A DNA stretch of 64,000 nt from Sulfuricella sp. T08 (GCF_000971475.1 NZ_DF967585.1:145591-209590), one strand, 5' to 3'. Positions 30,175 to 39,840 are shown, numbered from the stretch's first letter. Made by a program: numbers and translations. The notes: a model not told the origin generated them from the letters alone.

Positions 30175-31032
30175 ATGACTAAGAACACCGCCATCCTGCT
30201 GATTTCCTGTCCAGACCGCAAAGGCCTGGTCGCGGGCATCGCCGATTTCCTCTACCGCCACAACGCCAACATTCTGCACGCCGACCAGCATCAGGACAGC
30301 GAACTGGGCCTGTTCCTGATGCGCGTCGAATGGGATCTGCACGACTTCGATCTGGAGATCGGCCAGTTCGAGCAGCACTTCGCGCCGATCGCCGAAACAT
30401 TCCAGATGCAGTGGCACCTGGCACAATCGGCCTCCCGCCCGCGTGTGGCGATCTTCGTGTCACGCTATGACCACTGCCTGGTCGATCTTCTCTACCGCCA
30501 CCAGAGCGGCGAACTTCACTGCGACATTCCGCTGATCATCGGCAACCACGACGACACCAAATGGATCGCCGATTCCTACGGTATCCCGTTCCAGCACATC
30601 GCAGTACACAAGGACAGCAAAGAGGAAGCGGAAAAGACCCAGCTCGCCCTGCTGCGCCACCATCACATCGACCTGATCGTGCTGGCGCGCTACATGCAGG
30701 TCTTGTCCGCAGACTTCATCCGGCATTACCCGAGCCGTATCATCAACATCCACCATTCCTTCCTTCCTGCCTTCCTCGGCGCCAAGCCCTATCACCGCGC
30801 CTTCGAGCGCGGCGTCAAGCTGATCGGCGCAACCAGCCACTACGTCACCGAAATGCTCGATGACGGCCCGATCATCGAGCAGGATGTCGCCCGCATCTCG
30901 CACCGCGACGCGATCGACGATCTGATCCAGAAAGGCCGCGACCTGGAAAAGGTCGTACTATCGCGCGGGGTGCGCTGGCATATCGAAAACCGCATCCTGC
31001 TGTATGCCAACAAAACCGTGATTTTCGACTGA
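30175..31032 (+). CDS. purU: Formyltetrahydrofolate deformylase
   Basis: 285 residues. N-terminal ACT domain (LLISCPDRKGLVAGIADFLY) and C-terminal formyltransferase-like domain with NIHHSFLPAF and GATSHYVTEMLDDGPIIEQ. It hydrolyses 10-formyl-THF to formate and THF. It begins 31 bases after the HlyD stop; no obvious ribosome-binding site. Confidence 0.96.
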   Translation: MTKNTAILLISCPDRKGLVAGIADFLYRHNANILHADQHQDSELGLFLMRVEWDLHDFDLEIGQFEQHFAPIAETFQMQWHLAQSASRPRVAIFVSRYDHCLVDLLYRHQSGELHCDIPLIIGNHDDTKWIADSYGIPFQHIAVHKDSKEEAEKTQLALLRHHHIDLIVLARYMQVLSADFIRHYPSRIINIHHSFLPAFLGAKPYHRAFERGVKLIGATSHYVTEMLDDGPIIEQDVARISHRDAIDDLIQKGRDLEKVVLSRGVRWHIENRILLYANKTVIFD

Positions 31033-31034
31033 AA

Positions 31035-31298
31035 ATGCTGGCGGAACTCAGCGAACTGATCGGCTACCCGGCAGCTATCCTCACCACTGTGGCCTTCGTA
31101 CCTCAGGCCTGGAAATCCTGGCGCACCCGCGACCTGTCCGGCATCTCCCTGCCGATGTATGCCCTGTTCACCCTCGGCGTCGCATTCTGGCTGGCCTATG
31201 GGCTGCTCATCGGCAGCACACCTATCATTATCGGCAATGGCATCACCCTGGCCCTCGCCGCAGTTGTCCTGTGGCTCAAGCTGAATGAGCGGAAATAA
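31035..31298 (+). CDS. SemiSWEET-type small sugar transporter (PQ-loop)
   Basis: 87 residues, three membrane helices. The VAFVPQAWKSW stretch holds the PQ motif, and LSGISLPMYALFTLGVAFWLAYG is the expected second helix. Starts two bases after the purU stop and is probably co-transcribed. SemiSWEETs act as dimers for sugar passage; the substrate is unknown. Confidence 0.9.
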   Translation: MLAELSELIGYPAAILTTVAFVPQAWKSWRTRDLSGISLPMYALFTLGVAFWLAYGLLIGSTPIIIGNGITLALAAVVLWLKLNERK

Positions 31299-31366
31299 AC
31301 GCAATGGAACGGGAAGACAGCCTATATCAATCGAACAGGCTGAACGCATAGCTGTACAGCCTGAAT

Positions 31367-31399
31367 AAAAAAACCCGCCTGTCAGGGGGGACAGGCGGG
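31367..31399 (-). terminator. Terminator for the leftward FNR-like gene
   Basis: Perfect 10-bp stem CCCGCCTGTC/GACAGGCGGG with six-base loop; on the minus strand it is followed by seven T. It lies 127 bases past the stop of the regulator gene. Confidence 0.8.
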
Positions 31400-31525
31400 C
31401 CAAAGAACCGCTTGCGGGCGGCTCGGAGGAGGACAACACAATCAAGTGTCTACCGCGCCCGCCTTGGGAACGAACGCGATAGGGTGATATTAGTCGAGAA
31501 GGGAAAGTACCGTCATTGACAATTC

Positions 31526-32221
31526 TCAATCGGCGGCAATCTTGTTAAGCGTGGCGGTATCACATTTGAGCGAGACGCTACCGGGAATCTCCTGCAGTGC
31601 CCCGCTGCGTTTGAACTCGGCGATGATGCGGCTGGCGGTTTCGGTGGTGATACCGAGCATCGACCCCATGTCCTCGCGCCCGAACAGTTCACAGCTGCCG
31701 CCTTCCCTGCCGCTGACCAGGCGCAGCAGCAGGCGAGCCATGCGCGCCCTGGCACTGCCGGTGGCGAGCTGGGTCAGCCAGGCATCCGCCTCGTCAAGCG
31801 CACGCTGCCAGCGCACCATCAACTCCTTGCGCAGCTTGTGATTATCCTGGTCCAGCCGCTGAATCACTTCCAGAGGAATTCGGCAAATTTCCGACTGATG
31901 CAAAACAATGGCGTCATGCTGGTAGGACTGGCCAAGCAGCGCTTCCAGGCCGGTGACATCGGTGGCGCGGAGCAGCCGGACGATGCGCTGGCGACCGTCC
32001 GGCAGATACTGGACCAGCTTGAGCAAGCCACTGCGAATGGTAAATACCGCCCGCGCCGTATCGCCCGCCCGGTAAAGCACTTCATTCGGGGCAAGCGCGA
32101 TGTCGTCGATCGGGTGGTGTATGCTCTCGCAATCGCTGATTTCCAGCCCGGCGAACAGGACCGTCTTGCGGATGCTGCAGCTGACGCAGTCGGAACCGAC
32201 AGGAGGTAATATTTTACTCAT
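31526..32221 (-). CDS. FNR/CRP-family transcription regulator
   Basis: 231 residues from the ATG at 32221; upstream codons in the frame overlap ampD and are discounted. A cNMP-fold region with DGRQRIVRLL is followed by a HTH with ETASRIIAEF, which keeps the E..SR recognition residues of FNR (TTGAT half sites). C12, C15 and C113 (EICRIPLEVI) match E. coli Cys20, Cys23 and Cys122, but position 21, matching Cys29, is Val; another Cys is at 31. Whether it holds a [4Fe-4S] cluster is therefore open. It probably regulates anaerobic or oxygen-limited genes. Confidence 0.88.
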   Translation of the reverse strand: MSKILPPVGSDCVSCSIRKTVLFAGLEISDCESIHHPIDDIALAPNEVLYRAGDTARAVFTIRSGLLKLVQYLPDGRQRIVRLLRATDVTGLEALLGQSYQHDAIVLHQSEICRIPLEVIQRLDQDNHKLRKELMVRWQRALDEADAWLTQLATGSARARMARLLLRLVSGREGGSCELFGREDMGSMLGITTETASRIIAEFKRSGALQEIPGSVSLKCDTATLNKIAAD

Positions 32222-32264
32222 GCGCAATGATGGTTCAAGTTGGACATCGAAAAAGATATGCTCA

Positions 32265-32822
32265 TTAATCTGACCCTGTGGTGGCAATCTGGTTCCGGTA
32301 TCTCTGCCAATCGAAGCACGGCCCCGGGTCGGTCTTGCGCACCGGGGCGATATCCGAATGACCGACGATTTCCTTGATCGGGTAAGCCTCCTGTATGGCA
32401 CGCGTCAGCTCCGCCAGCTTCTCGTACTGGATATCGGTAAACGGATCGTCATCGCTGCCCTCCAGCTCGACACCTATTGAAAAATCGTTGCAGCGAATGC
32501 GGTCGTGCCAGTTCGATACACCGGCATGCCAGGCGCGCTTGTTGCACGACACGAACTGGATCACCTCGCCTTCGCGGCGGATGAAAAAATGGGTAGAAAC
32601 CTTGAGATCGGCAATCATCTCGTAATAAGGGTGCTGCCAGATATCGAGCTGGTTGGTGAAAAAATCGATCACGCCGCTGCCGCCATAGCTGCGCGGCGGC
32701 AGGCTGATGTTGTGGATCACCAGCAGCGGAATATCAAACTCCACTTCAGGCGGTCGATCGTCGCAGTTGGGCGAGGCAATGAAATTCACGCCCTGCAGGA
32801 ATCCTGACTTGTCTATCTTCAC
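32265..32822 (-). CDS. ampD: AmpD, 1,6-anhydro-N-acetylmuramyl-L-alanine amidase
   Basis: 185 residues. Zinc-amidase (Amidase_2) fold with HN in LLVIHNISLPP, STHFFIRREGEVIQFV, AWHAG, IGVELEG and the VGHSDIAPVRKTDPGPCFDW end, which supplies the remaining zinc and catalytic residues. It recycles cell-wall anhydromuropeptides in the cytoplasm. The GTG start overlaps the stop of the thioredoxin-like gene (GTGA). Confidence 0.95.
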   Translation of the reverse strand: MKIDKSGFLQGVNFIASPNCDDRPPEVEFDIPLLVIHNISLPPRSYGGSGVIDFFTNQLDIWQHPYYEMIADLKVSTHFFIRREGEVIQFVSCNKRAWHAGVSNWHDRIRCNDFSIGVELEGSDDDPFTDIQYEKLAELTRAIQEAYPIKEIVGHSDIAPVRKTDPGPCFDWQRYRNQIATTGSD

Positions 32823-33157
32823 GGGGCCTCCTCGGCAGGTAATGTTAAGGCCTTCTCCACCGCCTGCTGCAGCTTTTCAGGCAGCAGCGGGCTATGTATC
32901 TCGGCATGAAAATGGCCGTCCACGAACAGCAGCAACGCTGGCAGATGGAATATCTCATATTCGCGCGCCAGGGCGATGCTTTTTTCCACATCCACCTTGA
33001 ACAAATGCTCCACCGTGCCTGCCAGTGCCTGCGGCAATACCGTCTCGGCCTTGCGGCAGGTGCCGCAGTGCGGTCCTGAAAACAGCACCAGGCTGATGCC
33101 CGGGCTTTGCGCCAATCGCGGGTAGAAATCGAATTCGGTCAAGTTTGTAAATTTCAC
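32819..33157 (-). CDS. Thioredoxin-like protein
   Basis: 112 residues from a GTG at 33157 (VKFTNLTEFDFYP); the frame continues further up but that part overlaps the exchanger gene on the other strand. The active site is GPHCGTCRKAE and the cis-Pro lies in HLPALLLFVDG. It is a single-domain, cytoplasmic thioredoxin with a CGTC pair in place of CGPC. It precedes and overlaps ampD. Confidence 0.85.
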   Translation of the reverse strand: MKFTNLTEFDFYPRLAQSPGISLVLFSGPHCGTCRKAETVLPQALAGTVEHLFKVDVEKSIALAREYEIFHLPALLLFVDGHFHAEIHSPLLPEKLQQAVEKALTLPAEEAP

Positions 33158-33197
33158 AATGCTATAATCGCGCCACGTTTTTTCAGGGAAACCGCCC

Positions 33198-34202
33198 ATG
33201 ACCACTTTTGCCACTCTGTTCCTGATGCTGATCGTCATTTTAATTGCCGCCGAGGTATTTACCAATGCCTTGGAGCATTTGGGCGAAAAGTTGAAGATCT
33301 CGGAAGGCGTCACCGGCTCGCTATTTGCCGCCATAGGTACCGCCCTGCCGGAAACCATGGTGCCGCTGCTGGCACTGATGGCGGGCACGGCCGACACCCG
33401 CCTCAACGAGGAAATCGGGGTCGGCGCGATCCTCGGTGCGCCGCTGATGCTATCCACCCTGTCGATCTCCCTGATGGCACTGGCGGTACTGAAAAAACGC
33501 GGCATCCACGGCCATTTCACGCCGGAGCGGACTGGCCTGACCCGCGACCTGAACTTCTTCCTGGCGGCGTTTTCCTTTTCCGCTATCGCCCTCTTCGTAC
33601 CGCACCAACAGGCGGCGATCCGCGCCGCCATCGGCTTCACCCTGGTGCTGACTTACTTCGTCTACATCATGCTCACCCTGCGCGCTTCTGCCCATCTGGT
33701 CAAGGAGGGCCATGGCACCGAAGCACATGAAAAAATGTTCCTGTGCCGCCTGGGACTGCCGCAAAACATGCTGATGATCCTGATCCAGCTTGCCCTTGGC
33801 CTGGGTTTGCTGGTGGCAGGCGCCAAGGGTTTCATTTATGGCGTGGAAGATGCATCCAGGCTGCTCGGCATCTCTCCCCTGCTGCTGTCGCTGCTGATCA
33901 TCCCGATCGCCACCGAACTGCCTGAAAAGGTCAACAGCATCCTGTGGATCCGCAAGCGCAAGGACACCCTGGCCTTCGGCAACATCACCGGCGCAATGGT
34001 ATTTCAGGGCACCCTGTTGCCCGCCATCGGCATCATGCTGACGCCGTGGGAGCCTCGCCAGGAAGTGCTGGCGGGCATCGTCATCACCCTTCTGGCCGCG
34101 CTATGGGTCAGGCTCATGGTCAGCCGCGGACAGCTCAAGGTCTGGCATCTGGCCGTTAACGGGGCGATGTATGTTTCTTACCTGATTATTGTACTGAGCT
34201 AA
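33198..34202 (+). CDS. Sodium/calcium exchanger family protein (CaCA)
   Basis: 334 residues with about ten membrane segments and two inverted alpha-repeats: GTALPETMVPLLAL and ATELPEKVNSILW. It keeps the acidic residue of each repeat. A TATAAT hexamer at 33163-33168 is 30 bases before the ATG. The gene is divergent from the thioredoxin-like gene. Ion selectivity unknown. Confidence 0.9.
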   Translation: MTTFATLFLMLIVILIAAEVFTNALEHLGEKLKISEGVTGSLFAAIGTALPETMVPLLALMAGTADTRLNEEIGVGAILGAPLMLSTLSISLMALAVLKKRGIHGHFTPERTGLTRDLNFFLAAFSFSAIALFVPHQQAAIRAAIGFTLVLTYFVYIMLTLRASAHLVKEGHGTEAHEKMFLCRLGLPQNMLMILIQLALGLGLLVAGAKGFIYGVEDASRLLGISPLLLSLLIIPIATELPEKVNSILWIRKRKDTLAFGNITGAMVFQGTLLPAIGIMLTPWEPRQEVLAGIVITLLAALWVRLMVSRGQLKVWHLAVNGAMYVSYLIIVLS

Positions 34203-34308
34203 GAAACTTCTAAGTCACGCCAAACCTTTACCACCTACCTGCATGGGGGTATTCTGCCCGTAATACATGGTTCTGCTTCGACAGATCCGCATAACGGGAG
34301 ATAACGCA

Positions 34309-36804
34309 ATGGCCAGGAAACCGGCAACCACGGAGCCGTCACCTCAACCCGCGAAAAACAAGGATGCGGCGCCTTTCTGCCACGCACTCGCCAATCACCT
34401 CACCTATTCCGTTGGCAAGGACCATTTCACCGCCACCCCCCGCGACTGGTTCTTCGCGCTCGCCCATGTCACCCGCGACCAGCTGACCGGGCGCTGGATG
34501 GAAACCATGCGGCGCTATTACCGTGCCGATGCTAAGCGCATCTATTACCTGTCAATGGAATTCCTGATCGGCCGGTCCCTGACCAACAGTCTGCTCAACA
34601 TGGGCTATCTGGACCGCTGTCACCAGGCCGCGCTCGATGCCGGCCTGGACCTGGAACAGGCGCGCGCAGTGGAACCAGACGCCGCCCTTGGCAATGGTGG
34701 ACTGGGGCGCCTGGCTGCCTGCTTCCTGGATTCCATGGCTACCCTCGGCCTGCCGAGCTACGGCTATGGCATCCGTTACGAATACGGCATGTTCAACCAG
34801 CATATCGAAAACGGCTGGCAGGTAGAGCACCCCGACAACTGGCTGCGCTATGGCAATCCATGGGAGTTCCCGCGCCCTGAGGTGCTGTACCCAGTCAAAT
34901 TTTACGGCCGGCCGCTGGAATATGTCAGCGAGGACGGCAGCCTGCACCACCACTGGGTGGACACCGAGGATGTCATGGCGATGGCCTACGACACGCCGGT
35001 GCCAGGCTATGGCGGCGAATCGGTGAACAATATGCGGCTGTGGTCGGCCAAGGCTTCGCGGGATTTCGATCTGCAGTATTTCAATGAGGGCAACTACATC
35101 AAGGCGGTGGAGGACAAGAACCAGTCCGAAAACCTTTCCAAGGTGCTATACCCTGACGACTCTACAGCTATGGGCAGAGAACTGCGCCTGAAACAGCAGT
35201 ATTTTTTCGTCAGCGCCTCGTTGCAGGACATGCTCTACCGCTTCAATAAATTCCACAAAAATTTCGATGAATTGCCTGACAAGGTGGCAATCCAGCTCAA
35301 CGACACCCATCCCTCGATCGCGATTCCCGAACTGATGCGCATCCTGCTGGATATATACCACCTCGACTGGGATCGTGCCTGGAATATCGTCACCCGCACC
35401 TTCTCCTACACCAACCACACGCTCATGCCGGAGGCGCTGGAAACCTGGCCGACCAGCCTGTTCGAGACGATTCTGCCGCGCCACCTGCAAATCATCTACG
35501 AAATCAACCACCGCTTCCTGAATGATATTCGCCACCACCATCCCGGCGACAGCGAGTTGCTGAAGCGCATGTCCATCATCGACGAGGACAATGGACGGCG
35601 CATCCGCATGGCGCACCTGGCCATCGTCGGCAGCCACCAGGTGAACGGCGTGGCGCAAATCCACACTGAACTGATGCGCCAGACCATTTTCGCCGACTTC
35701 GACCGCTTCTATCCCGGCAGGATCATCAACATCACCAACGGCATCACCCCTCGGCGCTGGCTCAACCAGGCCAACCCCGGTCTGGCCGAACTGATTAAGG
35801 AGCACATCGGCAGCGACTGGATCACCAATCTGGAACAGCTCGGCAAGCTCGCCAAATTTGCCGCCAACAAGGCCTTCCAGGAGAAATTCCGCCGAGTAAA
35901 GCAGGCCAACAAGGAAGCGCTGGCCAAAATAATCGAGAAAAACCTGGGCATTAAGGTCAACCCTGCCTCCCTTTTCGACGTACAGATCAAGCGTATCCAC
36001 GAATACAAGCGGCAACTGCTCAACCTGCTCCATGTCGTCACGCTGTACAACCGCATCCGCGCCAATCCGGCGGCCGACCAGCTGCCGCGCACCGTGATCT
36101 TCAGCGGCAAGGCAGCCCCAGGTTATGTGCAGGCCAAGCTGATCATCAAGCTGATCAATGACGTGGCGGATATCGTCAACCATGACCCGGCCGCAAGGGA
36201 TCTGCTCAAGGTGGTGTACATTCCCAATTACGATGTGACCACTGCTTCGGAAATCATTCCCGCTGCCGACATTTCCGAACAGATCTCCACCGCCGGCACC
36301 GAAGCATCCGGTACCGGCAACATGAAGCTCGCCTTGAATGGTGCGCTGACGATCGGCACCCTGGATGGGGCCAACATCGAAATTCGCGATGAAGTCGGTG
36401 CGGACAACATTTTCATTTTCGGACTGAATACGGCGGAAGTCGCCGAACTGCAGGGCAAGGGCTATAACCCCTGGGATTATTACCACAGCAACGGGGAACT
36501 GCGGCAGGTGCTGGAGATGATCGGCTCAGGCTTTTTTTCGCCGGATGACCCCAACCGCTTCCGCCCGATCATTGACGCGCTTACTGACGGTGGCGACCAA
36601 TACATGCTGCTCGCTGACTACGCCGCCTATGTCGAATGCCATGAAAAAATTGAGGCTCTCTACTGCAACCCCGGCGATTGGGCACACAAGGCCATCCTCA
36701 ACGTAGCGGGTATGGGTAAGTTCTCCAGCGATCGCACCATCAGGGAATACGCGGAGAAAATCTGGGGAGTGAAATCAGTGCTGCGTGAGCTTGGCGATGG
36801 GTGA
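34309..36804 (+). CDS. glgP: Glycogen/maltodextrin phosphorylase
   Basis: 831 residues from the ATG at 34309, with GGGAG nine bases upstream. The pyridoxal phosphate lysine lies in EASGTGNMKLALNGA; other signatures are YYLSMEFLIGR and GNGGLGRLAACFLDS. It releases glucose 1-phosphate from alpha-glucan. No other glycogen genes are near. The gene ends inside a purine-rich repeat that may act as transcription stop. Confidence 0.96.
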   Translation: MARKPATTEPSPQPAKNKDAAPFCHALANHLTYSVGKDHFTATPRDWFFALAHVTRDQLTGRWMETMRRYYRADAKRIYYLSMEFLIGRSLTNSLLNMGYLDRCHQAALDAGLDLEQARAVEPDAALGNGGLGRLAACFLDSMATLGLPSYGYGIRYEYGMFNQHIENGWQVEHPDNWLRYGNPWEFPRPEVLYPVKFYGRPLEYVSEDGSLHHHWVDTEDVMAMAYDTPVPGYGGESVNNMRLWSAKASRDFDLQYFNEGNYIKAVEDKNQSENLSKVLYPDDSTAMGRELRLKQQYFFVSASLQDMLYRFNKFHKNFDELPDKVAIQLNDTHPSIAIPELMRILLDIYHLDWDRAWNIVTRTFSYTNHTLMPEALETWPTSLFETILPRHLQIIYEINHRFLNDIRHHHPGDSELLKRMSIIDEDNGRRIRMAHLAIVGSHQVNGVAQIHTELMRQTIFADFDRFYPGRIINITNGITPRRWLNQANPGLAELIKEHIGSDWITNLEQLGKLAKFAANKAFQEKFRRVKQANKEALAKIIEKNLGIKVNPASLFDVQIKRIHEYKRQLLNLLHVVTLYNRIRANPAADQLPRTVIFSGKAAPGYVQAKLIIKLINDVADIVNHDPAARDLLKVVYIPNYDVTTASEIIPAADISEQISTAGTEASGTGNMKLALNGALTIGTLDGANIEIRDEVGADNIFIFGLNTAEVAELQGKGYNPWDYYHSNGELRQVLEMIGSGFFSPDDPNRFRPIIDALTDGGDQYMLLADYAAYVECHEKIEALYCNPGDWAHKAILNVAGMGKFSSDRTIREYAEKIWGVKSVLRELGDG

Positions 36805-36859
36805 TGGGTGAAGGGTGTTGCAAAAAAAGTTTATCCCCTTCCCCATCACTCATACCCCA
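36796..36859. repeat. GATGGGTGATGGG-type repeat between glgP and pilR
   Basis: Left arm GATGGGTGATGGGTGAAGGG overlaps the glgP stop; right arm CCCCTTCCCCATCACTCATA is its inverted copy, with a run of seven A between. It probably works as a bidirectional stop between convergent genes. A single right-arm-like copy occurs at 54075-54099. Confidence 0.6.
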
Positions 36860-36862
36860 TTG

Positions 36863-38242
36863 CTAATCCATCCCCAGCCGCTCCAGGCGATAACGCAACG
36901 CCCGAAAGGTGATGCCAAGCAGCTTGGCTGCCGCGGTCTTGTTGAAACGGGTTTTTTCCAGCGCTTCCAGAATCACCTCTTTTTCTACGGCGTCGAGGTA
37001 TTCCTGCAGCGGCAAGCTTTTCAGATGGGCCGCGTCTTTCTGCGGCTTTGCTGCGAGTTGCAAATCCTCCTTGCCAATCTCACCCCCCGTGGTCAGCGCC
37101 ATCGCCCGCTCAAGGATGTTTTCCAGCTCGCGTACATTGCCGGGAAAATCGTATTCCCGCAGTTCCTTCAACGCGGTCAGACTCAATTTCGGCGGCTCAG
37201 TGTTCAGACACGCCACTTTCTTGAGTATCTCCCCGGCCAGCAGCGGGATATCGTCAGGGATTTCGCGCAAAGCCGGCATCTTCAACACGATCACGTTGAG
37301 CCTGTAAAACAAGTCCTGGCGGAACCTCCCACTTTCCACGCATTGTCCGAGGTCTTGATGAGTGGCGCTGATGATGCGCACATCCACTGGCTCTTCCTGG
37401 GTGGCCCCCACCTTGCGCACCATTTTTTCCTGGATGACGCGCAACAGCTTCACCTGCATCGGCAGGGGCAGGTCCGCCACTTCATCCAGAAACAGTGTTC
37501 CACCGGCTGCCGCCTGAAAAAAACCATCCTTGTCCTGGTTGGCACCAGTGAAAGCGCCCTTCTTGTAACCGAAGAACTCGCTTTCCATCAGGTTTTCGGG
37601 AATCGCCCCGCAATTGACTGCAACGAAGGGAGCATCGCCACGCGGGCCATCAAGATGGAGCAGCCGTGCCGCCAGCTCCTTGCCGCTGCCCGATTCTCCG
37701 GTTATATGGATCGGCGCCTGGCTACGCGCCAGCTTTGCTATCATCTGGCGGGTCTGCAGCATCAGGGGTGAATTGCCGAGCAGTACCGGCTGGCCGGCTG
37801 CGGCTTGGCTCTCTTCTATTTTTCTTGACTGACTTGAACTTGGCAATTTGAGCGCGGAATTGACCAGCGCACGCAACTGTGCCAGGGAAACCGGCTTGGA
37901 AAGATAATCGAATGCGCCTGCCTTGAGGGCAGCGACAGCATTTTCCGCGCTGCCGTAGGCGGTGATCACCGCCACCGGTTTGCCGGGATAATTTTTGGTC
38001 ACATATTCAAGAAAACCAAGGCCATCCCCGTCTGGCAAACGCATGTCGGTGAGACAAAGATTATAGTAGTTCTTGTGCAGGTACTGCTCCGCCTCGAACG
38101 TGCTAGCTGCCGCATCGACCTCCAAGCCCATGCGCTGCAGCGTCATTACCAGCAGCTCGCGGATGTCGGCTTCATCGTCCACAACCAGCACACGACGCGG
38201 TTGCTCTTCGTTATTCCGGGAAACTTGCAGTGTCCGGTTCAA
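36863..38242 (-). CDS. pilR: Sigma-54-dependent response regulator PilR
   Basis: 459 residues. Receiver with phosphorylatable D66 (CLTDMRLPDGDG), AAA+ domain with Walker A GESGSGKE (182-189), GAFTGA (229-234) and DE in FLDEVAD, and a Fis-type HTH end (NKTAAAKLLGITFRALRYRL). GAFTGA shows contact with sigma-54. Overlaps pilS by four bases. The matching pilin genes are 17 kb away. Confidence 0.95.
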   Translation of the reverse strand: MNRTLQVSRNNEEQPRRVLVVDDEADIRELLVMTLQRMGLEVDAAASTFEAEQYLHKNYYNLCLTDMRLPDGDGLGFLEYVTKNYPGKPVAVITAYGSAENAVAALKAGAFDYLSKPVSLAQLRALVNSALKLPSSSQSRKIEESQAAAGQPVLLGNSPLMLQTRQMIAKLARSQAPIHITGESGSGKELAARLLHLDGPRGDAPFVAVNCGAIPENLMESEFFGYKKGAFTGANQDKDGFFQAAAGGTLFLDEVADLPLPMQVKLLRVIQEKMVRKVGATQEEPVDVRIISATHQDLGQCVESGRFRQDLFYRLNVIVLKMPALREIPDDIPLLAGEILKKVACLNTEPPKLSLTALKELREYDFPGNVRELENILERAMALTTGGEIGKEDLQLAAKPQKDAAHLKSLPLQEYLDAVEKEVILEALEKTRFNKTAAAKLLGITFRALRYRLERLGMD

Positions 38243-39840
38243 TCCATCACCCCTTCAGTACTTATCCTGAATTGCCCGCCTTGTGGGGCCTCAATGTAAT
38301 CGAGCGTGGCCCCGTTCGCTTCACATAGTTCGCGAGCAATATAAAGCCCCAAACCGGTGCCAGTGCTGTCGGTGGTAAAGAATGGCTCGAACAGCTGGGT
38401 ACGCAACACTTCGGCAACCCCGGGCCCGTCATCGGCCACATCCAATTGTACAACATTCCCAGGCAAGGCAACCGCAGCTCGCAGGCGTATGCTGCCATCC
38501 TGCCTTCTGCAGTAGCGCCAGGCATTGCGGCACAGGTTCCATAGTACCTGGTCAAGGTGATGCCGGTCGAAGCGTACTGTCAGATCATTCGCCACATCCA
38601 GAACAACAACCTTGGCCGGGATTTTTTCGGTCTGGCAAAACTGTTCGGTGAACTGGCGCAAAATCTCACCCAGGTGGAGCGTTTCCGGCGTGGCGCGGTC
38701 CCTGCGATTAAGCTGCAAGACATCCTGAACCATACGGTCAAGGCGATGGGTATTATCATGTATGATCTGCAACAGCCGTGCCTGGGTCGCATCCTTGCCG
38801 GGCTCTTCCTGCAACAATTCAGTCGCATGGTTGATCGCGCTCAGGGGATTGCGAATCTCATGTGCTATGTTGGCCGTCAGCCTGCCTAGTGCAGCCAGCT
38901 TGTTCTGCTGCGCCCGAGCCTGCATCAGGCTCAGATCCTCCAGAAAAATGACCGCACCCAGCACCTCATCCCAGCCGATCGCGGTAAAACTCGCCTGAAT
39001 CCGCTTACCGGTGGCCGGCACGCTCAGTTCAAATCGATCGTTGCTCGGGTCTGTATGCCAGCGCTGCAGGCACTCAGATAATGCAGGGAAATAGTTGTTG
39101 AGGATGAGCCTGCTCCAGACAGCTGACGGCTTTCCCAGCAATTTCTCGGCTTCGCCATTGTGCTGACGCACCCGCCCCTGCTCGTCCACCACCAGCACGC
39201 CATCCTGCATGCCCTGAATCACCAGCTGGTTGACCTGGGCCAGATTGGCAAGGTCAATGCTCTGTTTCTGCGCCAGATTCTCGGTCACAGTCAGGCGCTT
39301 GGTCAGGACAAAAGCCAGACCGGCGATAGCGAAAAACCCCATGCTGGTCAGGCTGGTTTGCAGATAGTCCTTGGCGCTTCCCTCCAGCACCATCACCTGA
39401 TAGGTCTGCTCGAGCAAAAGGGCTATGCTCGCCATCGCGGCATGAAACATTGCCAGTCGGCCGCGGCTGACCATGCCGGTGGCTACCAGCGGCCCCAGCA
39501 GGAACAGCCCGAGTCCGCTCTGAATACCCCCGCTGGCATGCATCAGCAGCACGATAAACACAATATCCGCACTCACCTGGGCACTCAGGAGCAGATTGAA
39601 GCGCGGCCAGCGAATATCGATCAGCACGATCATCAGCGCCGCAAGGAACACGTAAGCAATGCTGGTAGCGTAGAACAGGGAGGGATGGTAAGCACCAAAG
39701 GGATTGATGGCGCCAAATAGAGCATAGGCGACGGCAAAAGTACCTGCCAGGGTCAGTCGAAATAGATTGAAATAGCGGAGATACCGCCAGTATGACTCGG
39801 GTTGAGGCCTGGGCCTAACCTGTAGCCATTCTGTCAGCAT
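38239..39840 (-). CDS. pilS: Sensor histidine kinase PilS
   Basis: 533 residues: about six membrane segments (1-185), a PAS domain (about 200-300) and a kinase core with H327 in NIAHEIRNPLSAINH, DDGPGV and GTGLGLYIARELCEANG. It phosphorylates PilR and responds to pilin levels in the inner membrane in relatives. Confidence 0.95.
   Translation of the reverse strand: MLTEWLQVRPRPQPESYWRYLRYFNLFRLTLAGTFAVAYALFGAINPFGAYHPSLFYATSIAYVFLAALMIVLIDIRWPRFNLLLSAQVSADIVFIVLLMHASGGIQSGLGLFLLGPLVATGMVSRGRLAMFHAAMASIALLLEQTYQVMVLEGSAKDYLQTSLTSMGFFAIAGLAFVLTKRLTVTENLAQKQSIDLANLAQVNQLVIQGMQDGVLVVDEQGRVRQHNGEAEKLLGKPSAVWSRLILNNYFPALSECLQRWHTDPSNDRFELSVPATGKRIQASFTAIGWDEVLGAVIFLEDLSLMQARAQQNKLAALGRLTANIAHEIRNPLSAINHATELLQEEPGKDATQARLLQIIHDNTHRLDRMVQDVLQLNRRDRATPETLHLGEILRQFTEQFCQTEKIPAKVVVLDVANDLTVRFDRHHLDQVLWNLCRNAWRYCRRQDGSIRLRAAVALPGNVVQLDVADDGPGVAEVLRTQLFEPFFTTDSTGTGLGLYIARELCEANGATLDYIEAPQGGQFRISTEGVMD

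Noticed and set aside
32222-32401. N-terminal extension of the FNR-like protein to 32401
   Set aside because: The extra 60 residues overlap ampD, are Arg/Ser-rich and do not fit the FNR family; the ATG at 32221 is the likely start.
33158-33640. Extended 273-residue version of the thioredoxin-like protein
   Set aside because: The upstream 160 codons are the antisense of the CaCA exchanger; the thioredoxin domain begins at the GTG at 33157.
35146-36486. 446-codon minus-strand frame opposite glgP
   Set aside because: Shadow frame; all conserved phosphorylase motifs are on the plus strand.
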